Source: an uncultured Clostridia bacterium | GTDB taxonomy: Bacteria > Bacillota > Clostridia > Christensenellales > UBA1242 | DNA length: 59,830 nt | Assembly (NCBI GenBank): GCA_944384445.1 | Contig: CALWTL010000005.1 | Span: 1 to 59,830 of the forward strand | Direction: 5' to 3' | Position numbers and translations under genes: made by a program | Shown here: piece by piece, positions 46,001 through 58,000 of the stretch | Layout: every line of letters starts with the position of its first letter | Position numbering within the stretch: position 1 is the first letter of the stretch | The notes under the pieces: generated by a model | Seen by the model: only the letters and a program-made list of their open reading frames with translations | Databases searched by the model: none | Told to the model about the DNA's origin: nothing

Positions 46001-49000
46001 GGGGCTTGTAAATTATTCCACTGCTCCAGAGGGAATAGGCTCAAATTATAGCATGACAGCAGGTTTTGTAGGAGAAAACACAGGCACAATTTCATATTCT
46101 TATGTAAAAGCGTTGGAGAGCACTATAAGTGAAACAAATCCATACTCAACTGGTCTTGAAATTCAATCTCCAACTAATGGAAATGTTGCAGGGTTTGTTT
46201 ACTTAAATTCTGGCAATATCAATAATTCTTTTGCAAATACAGTGCTTACTTCTAAGTCTGCTTATGTTGCTGGCTTTGTATACAATAACCAAATTAATGG
46301 TGTAATAAGCGAAAGTTATGCAGCTTGTACTTTAAATGGTATTGATACTGCCAATGATGCATCAGAACAACCATTTGTTGGTGTAAACAATAGTGATGAA
46401 TTATTATCTTATGGTACACTTGAAAATGTATATTATTTGATTGATAGTAATAATTCATTAATTGTCAAAACTGAGACAGGAAAAGATCAAGCAATAGGAC
46501 TTAATGAAGATAATTTTACAAATTCTAATAGTTTGAATGGATTCGTATTTATCAATAGCAATTCAAGAACTGAAAGAAATCAAGGAGTTTGGTCGTATTA
46601 TAACCAAAATAATTCATATAGAATTTTACCTGAACTTACAAATGCTAATCAAATATCTCATTCTTACAGATATTTAGTTAGACAAGAAGATTCAAATTAT
46701 ATTTACAATAATGCAGCATCTTACGAAATTGGAACTGCTAATAATCCATACATTATAAGAAATGTTGAAGAGTTTAATTCAATAATGTTAAGTAATGGCA
46801 CTGACAATTCAATGGCTGGATATGTAAGATTTATTAACAATATTGATTTTGCAAGTGATGAAACAGCGATTCAAACTCGTGTTAATTTCACACTTGGTGA
46901 TGAAAATAATAATTCAATTACCAGTATAGAAGGTAATGGAATGACTATAAGTGGAATTTATCTTGATGTTGGTAATTCAAAAGAAAATTATATAGGCTTA
47001 TTTGCTAGAATTGAGAATGCTTATATTAAAAATTTAAACTTAGAATTTGCTTCAACTTCAGAAACTGATGGTCAGTTTAGTTCTTTGAGTGCAATTTATT
47101 CAGGTGGACTTGCTGGTACTATTAATAATAGCGTAATAATTAATATTGATTTAAACGGACCTTCTACTACAATAAGTGGTCAAAATTTTGCTGGTGGATT
47201 AGCTGGATTAATAACAGGAAATAGTTTAATTTATGGTATTAATTCAAATTTAAGTGTTAAAGCAGTCAATACTGATAGTCACTATTATATGTATTATAAT
47301 GAAGATGAGTTCAACAGTATGAAAGCTTATGGTGCAATTAATTATTCTGGAAATTATGATACTTATCTAACCCAATTATCATTTGCTGGTGGTATTGCTG
47401 GTGTAATTGATATTGTAGAACGAGAGTACGAAGAATTTAATTTATCATACATTAATATATATGGTAATGAAATGTATGATAAGACAAATATTGATGCTAA
47501 TATTTTAGCAGATTATGCCGGTGGAATCGCAGGATATGCGGGTAGTGGAACAGAAAGTTTAAGGCTAAAATATTATACAGGAAATACAAATTTGATTCGT
47601 GGTCAATTTGCAGTAGGTGGAATATTTGCTGTAAGTAGTGGAAATATCACAGCTTCACAAGTGACAGCCGAAGAAGATGAGCAATATTCTTATGACACAA
47701 CATTAGGTAAATATATATTAGATTTAGAAGATGGAAAAGATGCAGATTTAGATATTGCAAATGCAGGTAATTTGAATTTATTAGAAACATACAAATATGG
47801 TGGTGGCTTAATTGGTATATCCATAAATTCAAATATAAATTCTTCATATAGTAAAGTAGGGTTTAAAGTTGGAAGGACAGTAGGCGGATTAGTTGGTGTA
47901 GCTGTGGGAGCTAACGTTGTTTATTCATATGCTATTCCTTACGTAAATATTGATAATACATATTTAGAAAAAGCTGGCGGTTTGATTGGCTCAGCATACG
48001 GCGTAACAAGTGGAAATGTGGATAGAAATCAAGAAGTTAGTGAATACACTAGTTATTTGACATACATATTAGGTGAAACAAATAAGACAACGGATATTCA
48101 ATTTACTTTCTCAACTTTATTATTAGATAAAGATAAAATATTGACTCAAAACATTAATACAAATAAATATATTAATTTTGATTATGTTTGTGCAGATTAT
48201 GGTCAGTCTGAATCAGATACAACAGGATTTTTAACTAGCAATAAAGGTAGTTCGTTATTATATGTTTATGCAGGCAAAGTTGCCGAATACGATAATATTG
48301 TAGTTGATGGTGAATCAATCGTTAAACATTCAAATTCTATCAGAGCGAATGAGGAATATATCAGTTTGCTATATGATTTAAGCGAAGATAATATTGAGCA
48401 AGTATCAACATTTAACAATATTTTCTCAGGGTGGTCAACAACTTATTGGACTTTAAATGCGGATAGATACTTCCCATTACTACTTAATGAAAATGTAGAG
48501 AACTATATTGAAATTTCTAATCCAGATGATTTTTATCAATTAATTAATAATCCAAGCGGAAGTTTCATGATTGTTGATGATATTGATATGACAGATTGGT
48601 GTACAAATCTCAATTCAAATTATATATTTGATATAGAGTTTACAGGAATATTGATTGGACAAAAAGAAGATGGAAGCATTCCTGTATTATCAAATTTATT
48701 CTTAAATGCACAAAACAGTGGAAATGCAGGATTCTTTAGGCAAACGACAAAAGCTACAATAAGAAATATTACTATAGAATGGGGAGAAAATCCTAATATA
48801 AATAATGAAAACGAAAATGGCGTAGCAGGTTCGGTAATATTGCAAAATACTATTGACACATTTGGTGGTGTATCTAGCATTGATAATGGTTCGTTGCTTA
48901 GTAATTTGACAGTGCGTGTTGTTTCACCTTCAGATGATTCGAATATTAGTTTATTTAATTCTAATAATGGTACAATAGCAGGTTTTGGTGGAATAGTTGG

Positions 49001-52000
49001 TAATGCAATGGATAGTAATATCTTAAATTGCACTTTCTCAGGTAGAGTTGATGTTGAATTATCTTCTACAACCAGTCAATCCAACATAGTATTTGGTGGA
49101 TTAGTTGGTGAATCTGATAAAACTGACATTTTAGATTTGGAAGAATCAAATATGTCGATTATGAATTCCAATGTTGGTTTGAACACTGACGGAAGAAAGC
49201 CAGATGAAGAAAAAACGATATTCAATTTAACCATTTCAAAAGGTACAAATTCATATATTGGTGGAGCAGTTGGATATTCTAATAATACAGCCATTTCTTC
49301 AATATCAATAGGTCATTATTCATATGAAACTGATTATAAGAGAATAACATTTAATGTTAAATTAAATAATTCAACCACAAATAATTATGTAGGCGGACTC
49401 GTTGGCGGATTATCTAATAGTCAATTATCATCAGCTGATGCTATTACTTCTATTAATATTTCAGGTAGTCAAAATATTCCAGATGGTACAACTGATTATA
49501 TCAATTCATTTGCAGGATTAGTAGGATATTATTCAATGGCTGGAAGTACTAATGACAGTTTAAGTATTAATAATGTCAACACTTCTTCAAATATTAATAT
49601 TCTTGATGGAACGAATATCAACAACTTATTTGTATCTACTGGTATAGGCTATGCACATAGCAGTAATTCTACAGAATTAAAAATTAAACAAGCATTGTTT
49701 ACTGGAACAATAAATTCTGAAACTGCATCGGATAGTATTGGAGGAATTACTTATATTTCTTGTACTCTTAATCAAGTCCATGCTTCAGGAGCTGTCGCAT
49801 ATGCAACAGAAAATAGCAACATTGTATTAAAAGAAGTAATGTCAACTGCAGATATTATTATCGGAAGTGATTCTTCAACTACAAGTTTGTATGCGGGTGG
49901 TTTGATTGGTAAAGCAAATGTAGTTTCTGCTACAGATGTTGCAAGTACGGGTAAAATAGTTCCTATTACTAATTATAATAGTGATGATAGTAAAAACAAT
50001 TTCTATATTGGTGGTTTTATTGGTTATGCTAACAATGCAACAATAACAAATGCTTATACTTTGACTAGCATTATTTCAGATAGCTTAACGCATAGTTCTA
50101 TTCAGGCATTAAATATGAATGCACTTATTGGTGGAATTAGTGATAAAGGTTCAATCAATACAAAATATGTATATTATTCATCAGATTATTCTTTGTGTGC
50201 TGAATCTAGTGGAACAGGATACAATTTAACGGCTTATACATTAACACGTAGTAATATATGGAGAACAAGTTCTCAAAATGGTTTAAATGCAAGTCAAGGC
50301 TATTGGTCAGAAATAAATTCTGGTGCGGGTACTTATTATTTACCATATATTTCAAGTTTAAGTGATGATTTAATTAATTATGGAGTAATGAAAAAAGAAG
50401 GAACAATTACAACTTATTTGATAAGTTCACTTGCTCCTACATTAATTGAAAATGCTTCTAATATGAATATATTGCAAACTGAAGGTAAAGGAACATTTAC
50501 TTATTATATTTTATCTAACAATATTACAGATGAACTTTATTTTACTAACGTATCTGGTGTCACTAATGGAGTTTTAAATGGTATTTTGATAGGTGGAGAA
50601 AGAGAATATTTAATATCAACTTCTAAATTATCAAATTACACGAATACTCAAGGAGAATTGTTTACTGGTGTAATTGCAAATGTTGGTAAACACAGTGCAA
50701 TTTCTAACCTTCACATTAAATTTGAATCAGATGTTCAATATAATTTTTCTGGAATAACTGGTATTATTGCAGGATACAATCAAGGTGTAATCTCTAATAG
50801 CTCGGTTCAAGGTACAGGTGTAAAAATTGAATCTAATTATTTAGGTTTAATTACAGGTAGAAATGCAGGTATGATAGCATATTCATATTCTAGTGCAGAG
50901 ATTGTAGATGTGTCTGGAGCAATAGCGGGTATTACTTATCAAAATCAAGGAATGATTTTATCATGTTATTTCACAGGTTATATAAATAATTCCAATAGTC
51001 AAACACCAGCAGCTGGTTTAATCATACAAAATATTCGTGTGACAGGAGAAAATTCATATTTATCTAATTTTGTTTATAACTCATATATGGCTGGTGTAAT
51101 TGAATCAATTGCAGATGGTGGAAATTCATTTATAGCACAACCAGAGGGAATGCTTGGTAAAAATAATTATATTGATTCATTAGCTAACATTGAAACGGTA
51201 AATCTAATTTCAACCTCAGGAGATACTTCTACTCAAATTTTAAGAACAGTTTCTACAGAAGAATTAATGTCAGCTAGTGTATTAACTGGAAGTTGGTATT
51301 ACACAGCTAGAAAAATAAATAACAATTATTATTTAATTGATAGAAATAGTGATATTTATGGATATAACTATTTATATCCTACATATAAAATAAATAAAAT
51401 TTCGTCTGACAGTGCAACTGATTGGTCAAATCCAAACAATTATGTAGATAATCAATATCAAATATATTCCGGCACAGGTATAATCAATACTAGTCAAGGT
51501 GAAAGTTATGATGATATCATTAATCTTATATCCAGTGAAGAAGCAGTTATTAGTAATAATTTGAAACAAAATATTATGAGAATACCACATTTAGGAGTTC
51601 TATCAGCAATTCAAAGTTTAACTATGGATTATGGCGAAGATATTACTCAACCATTGTCTGGAGCAAATACTGATTTATACTATGTATTAATTTATGATAT
51701 TGATGGTAGAGGAAAATCAAATACAAGTTTAAGTTGGCAATCAATTGGTTCAAGTAGAGATAATGCAGAAAATAATAAATTCTATAATGGTTCACTCGCT
51801 TCGTTTACAGGAATGTTTATATCTAATAAATATTTTGATTTTTCAGATTTAACACTCAATAATGCATGTCAAATATCAGGATTGGATTCAGGAGTATTTG
51901 CAAACATTAAAAATGGATATTTTGGATTCTTAAAATTGGGTGGCGGACAAGAGACATTATCTAATACTAATTCAATAGGTTCTGAATATGGCTCTGGATT

Positions 52001-55000
52001 GTTAGGTGTTAATATAAATTCTACGAATGAAGAAGCATTTACAGGTAATAACGTTGTAGTTAATAAAATTCAATTTGTTCAAAATACTGAGATTTTAGCA
52101 AATGGTGTAGTAGGTGGATTGTTTGGTACAGTTGAATCAGGTAATATATTAGTCAAAGATTTGGTTTCATATTATATTGACGATGCTTTAACAACTAGAC
52201 CATCTATAACAATAAGCGAAGGATCTCGTGCTGGTTTAATTGCAGGAAATGCCGAATCTGGTATAATTAATTTAGATTTTACTGAAAACGGATTAGCAAT
52301 GGAAGAAAATCTAAATGCAACAAATGATAGTTGGTACATAAAATTTGATGGTAGTAATATTGCTTTTGCAGGTGGATTATTTGGACAAATCAATAATAAA
52401 ACAATTAACATAAATGCAACTATAAATAATATTGATTCTTCAGAAAATAATAAAATAAATATATATGTTGGAGAAGATGGAGTTCAATCACTTGGAGGTA
52501 TAGTAGGATTAATTACTGGTTCTACAGCTACGGCGACAATTTCTAATTTGACAGTTTTGTTGAAACAAACATCAATTGAAGGTATGGCACAACCTTTAAA
52601 TGTAAAGGTATTAGGTGGTTTAGTTTCAAATTTAGGAAGCGGAATAGATAATGTTAATTCATCAAATGTTTCATTTGTTAATTGTGGTATAGATTTACAA
52701 TCAGGTTTAAATATTTCATCTATAGTTGACAATCAAGCAAATGTTGGTAATTATTTTGGATTGTTATCTGCTAAAATTCTAGGTGGAAATCTAGATGTTC
52801 AAAACTTTTATTTAGCAAACAATGAAAGTGTTGCAATTACATATGAATGCACATCAACTGGCAATGATGAAGGTTCTTATTATATTAGTGAACGAGAAAA
52901 TTCACAAGGAGCGGGAATGCTTGTTGGATATCAAGCAAACGCTAATTTCACTTTTGATTATGTAGATGATATAGATTTCCCTACATTGCACTTTATAAAT
53001 GGATATAACTTAGGTGGTATTGTTGGTGCATATGAATCAGGAAGTATAGGAATCTTAAAAGGAGATAAAGAGTTTAACGTTCAATTATACGGTACTTCAA
53101 ATGTGGGTGGTGCAGTTGGTTTAGTTAAAGAAAATGGATTAGCTGATATTTCTGAAATAGTTATGAAAGGAGATAATTATTGGAATTTCATAACAAATGA
53201 AACACCGTTTGCAACATTATATTCGCTAGACAGTGCATCTGGTTATGAAAACAGTTATAACTGGGGCGGTTTATTTGGATACTATAAAAAAGCAAATTTA
53301 AAATATTCAATTCAACAAGAAGATGGAGATGAGTTCATAGAAAAAACATTGACAATTGTCAATGCTAATATGATAGAAGTGGGTACAACTACTGACAAAA
53401 TTAAAAATATCTATAATATTGGTGGTATTGCAGGAAAAATTTCGTCAAATACTATTATCGCTGATAATTTAAAAAATATAGGATATATTGGAGCCGAAAG
53501 AGAAATATCAAATAGTTGGGGATTATCAAATGATAATGAATATTTATTAAATATTCAATCTAATATGGCTATAAATAACACCATTAGAATGGTAAATGTA
53601 GGTGGCATAATAGGTTATGTAAATGGATTAGATGACAAAATTCAAATTTCTAATATCTCTAATGATACAAATGAAGAAATAATAGGATATCAAAACGTTG
53701 GGGGATTAGTTGGCTATGCTGGAGACAAAGTAAATATAAATAATACAATTGAATATGTATCTATAAATGATACTGAAATTGTTATAGGAAATAAATATTA
53801 CAAAAATATTGGAACAACCGATAGTCCAAAATATGAATTGATTATTGCACAGGAAGGAGAAACTAATCTTTATCAGTTATCATCAGCTTCAATTGCATCA
53901 ACAGGTAGAGTAATTGGTGTATTAAATGTTGGTGGAGCAATCGGATATTTTGCAGGAGAAAGTCTTAAAAATATTTGGTCAGAAGCTAATATATACGGAA
54001 ATGCAAGCGTTGGAGGTTTAATTGGATATACAACAAATAGTCAATCTTATATCTACAACAATATAGTAGCAAGTCAAAATAATGATTTGGAAATTAAGGG
54101 AATATATCTTGCTATAACTAAATCTTATATTGATAGTGGAGCAAAACAAATTGGTTATGAATATTATATTCCTACTAGTGTAGGTGGCTTAATAGGAACT
54201 GCAGAGAAAGGAATACTTGAAGACAATAAAATATATAATATTGTAATAAAGAGTACGGAAGAAGGAGAAATTAGCAACGCAGTAGAGCAATCAAATAATG
54301 TTGTTGTTTCAACAATCTCTAATAACATGTATAACTTACAATTCTCTGGCGGAACTTCAAATCCAAAAGACCCTGATGAAGCATTTGAATATTATTCTTA
54401 TACAGATAGAGGAGAATATGAAAATAATGCCACAGTAAAATTTGATGAATTAGAATCGGGATTCGGTGGATTTATAGGTTCAGCCACATCTGATGTAGCT
54501 TTTGCAGTTAATGAAGATGATAACATTGTAATAGAATCTAATACAATTCAAGTCGATATAGAAGCACAAATGGGAGTTAATGTTGGTGCATACTATGGAA
54601 CATACTATTCATATAATACTGAAACAATAAACGGCATAGTCACTAATATTCTTACTCCTACATTGTTTGGAGATGTTTCAATTAATGGTGGATATAATAT
54701 TGGTAGTATAATAGGATATTATTCGGGTGAAAATTTAAGTCAGTATTCATTAAGCGAAGCAACAGGTAATGGCACTATCAGCCTTCAAAACAAATATTCT
54801 GGAATGTATGTTGGTGGTTTATTTGGAAAATTAAAATCAAATGAAGTGGATAGTTTTGATTTATCTAATAATACTAATGTAAAAGTATCGTTGAATGTTC
54901 AAAATTCATATTATGCTGGTGGTTTGGTTGGAAGATTAGAAGTGACACAAGATTCTAGCTTCAAAGGTTCAATTACGGCCGATATTATAAATGAAAATAT

Positions 55001-58000
55001 TGATGAAGAGACTATATCATCAAGATTTGGCGGTTTGCTGGGTATGTTGAAAGTCGCAAAAAATTCGTATAATAGTGGATTTGATGTAAGAGTCGAAGGA
55101 GAGCATGAATATGCATTCACTATCAATACTATAGAAAACGCAAATTATCATGATGGTTCAACAATGTATTCTGTCACAGAAGATACAGATACATCTGTCA
55201 CTTTAACAGCGTTAGCATCTTACGTAAATCTTGATATGTTTAAAATATCTCCAACATCAAATAGTAATTATTACGAAGTTAAAAATGAAGGTGAAAATAA
55301 GGTTGTTCCTAATAATCCATTAAGAAGAGATGATTCTTGGGGTTGGGCAATTGATTATACTATGTTTAAATCTATGAGAAGATGTATTTCAATTGAAGAT
55401 AATAATGGAGCAGCATGGGATTCAATTTCAACTATTTATGATGCGTCAAATATCACGTATGTTGCAACTATTGAAAATTTAGAGTTAACAAATACACCAT
55501 TATCTGGTTCATCTGAGAAATTTGAAACAGACAAAAGCAATGCAGAAGGAAAAGGATTAGAGATTGTTAACGATATTATTCAAAAACCTAAAAGTACAGA
55601 CGAAAATTATGAAGAAAAATTAAGTATTTATAACAGTTTGGACATTATAGGGAAAGTCGAAGAAAATGATGAAGAAAAGTATATATTTAATCCAAATTAT
55701 ATATGTTATACAATCTATGAAGAAGCCGAAGGTAAAGAAAGGTTATATTCAGCAATTGGAATAGCAGATATCTATTATGATTTAAATGGCGATTACGGTA
55801 TACCAGAAGATAATAGTGATGGAGATACTGCAGGCGATGTAATTACATGGATTGGTGCAGTTTTATTCGGAGGAGATGCGCCAACGTCATATTACAATTT
55901 AGTTTTAAACGGAGATAAAGAGGATAAAGGGTTAACGTACTTAAATTATAAAAAAAGTTATAAAACAGTAGATGGTAAAGATGGTGAAACTGTAGGATTT
56001 TGGCCAAGCGACAGCAGTGCAAGAGATTATTATTGTGCAATTAATAACTTTTACCAAAATGCAGATGAAGGTAGAAAATTGGTAGAAGAAGAAACATATT
56101 TCTTATTCACATATTTTTATGATAATGCAACTTTATCTACAGGTACTGAAACTGGTGATGATGCAAACATTGCTGATAGTGGTTCAATTTTCGAAGCAAA
56201 TGGAGTTAAGACAAATTTATATAACACAAAATATCAAAATGAACAAGAAGAACCAACATATCCATGGTTAGAGCCAGTTCAAAAAATTGTTGCAGCACTT
56301 GAAATAGCATCATTGTTTATTGGTGGTGGGGCGTTGCTTACAGCAAAAATAGGTAAATCAGTTGTTAAAAAGACAGTATCTACGGTCATAAAGACAGTTG
56401 GTAAAGTTGTTGCAACTGGAGCTAAAGCATTGGCAAAATCTCCTGCATTTACTGTATTATTGTCAACTCTCATTGGTACAATAATATCAATGCAACTAGA
56501 TGCGGCAAATCAAGCAGATAATATATATTTAAATATAGAAAATTCTTCAATTGGATTTATGTCTGAATCATATAAAACAGAAGTTGTTTATGAAAATAAT
56601 TTATTCAAAAGTCAATCTGACGATTCAATAAGCGTCAATGGAATAAACTATATATACTATTCTTCAAGCAGACCAAATGATTATTATGCAAAGAGATATT
56701 ATATATATGTACCTAAAAATAACGCAACAGGAGACAATACAACTCAAGAGTATGACACATTTAATGTATCTACTATTTCATCTACAGAAGTAATAGAAAC
56801 TTCAGGGATGTTTGAAGGTGCATATGTATGTGAATATGAAGGAAAACAGGCGTATGCTTATGATTATTATATATATAATAATGGAGCATATTATGTAATT
56901 TTAGATGCTATTGAGATATCCGTACTTCCATTCCAATTATCAATAGATTCTAGTTTAGTAGAATATTCTGATTATTTAAATATGTATGGAAATTATTATG
57001 TCCGTGGTAAATATGTAAATGGAACATATACATATAATCAAAATACAGGAGGAGACAGAGGTAATATAAATAATTATGTTGAATATAAAGATAATGCATA
57101 TTATGTTAATAATAATGAATGGAGCCAAAGTTCATTGAAAGACACATCTCCTACTGTCAATATCAATCTAAATTATACCATTAATAAAAGTTTTACAAAA
57201 AATGATGAAAATGATTTTATTAAAATAACAGATGCAGGTGAAAATATTTTCATGTTTGAAGGATATGCATTTATGCAAGGAGCATATTATACAGCAGATG
57301 GAATAGATTTAGACAATGCTGCTAAAAAAGTGGGAATATTTACATGTGTTGGAGAAGATGAAGCAAATGTCGAAGGATTAACATTTGGTGTTGATTATGT
57401 GACACGTACATATAATGAAACAAAAACTGATGAAGATGGATATACAACCACTATTCCACATACCTATTATTATAAAATATCTTCAATTGAAGATGATAGT
57501 TTAGGTATTGATTTTGGATTGGCAGGTTCTACTACAGGAACAGTATCCACAAAGCCTGAAATAGGAGATGCTATTGACGTAAAATTATATCCAAAATCGT
57601 TTTCAAATCCTTATGCTAGCGAAATCTCAGATTCTCATCCTAGCGTAATCTTAGATTCTCAAGATGAATTGATATATACAACTTCAGGTACACAAGGCGA
57701 AGGAATATCTCATCAAGTCACATATTATTATTATGAAGGTGGATATTTAAAAAGAGACATTCAAATTGATAAAGAAACGGTTAGTTATGCTTATGGAAAA
57801 ATAAATTTAGAAGAAGAAGATTTAACAAGTAATCAAATATTTGTTTTTACTGAAGATGGGAAAATGGAAGAACAAAAATATTCAATTACAAACTTAATAG
57901 ATTATTTAAAAGGAAATGAAACTGGTTTGTATACTGAAGACGTGTCACAATATGAAGAGGGTGACATTAATAGAGAAATAAAGAAATTAGAAAATCAATA

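Noticed and set aside
48620..49294. Minus-strand ORFs inside the giant GLUG gene
   Set aside because: Antisense of repetitive GG-x-x-G coding DNA gives Pro-rich open frames repeatedly (also at 40637, 41153, 52172, 52484, 54911); not independent genes.
20130..55120. CRISPR or recent tandem expansion in the giant genes
   Set aside because: The protein-level repeats are diverged at DNA level with irregular spacing; there is no repeat-spacer pattern.
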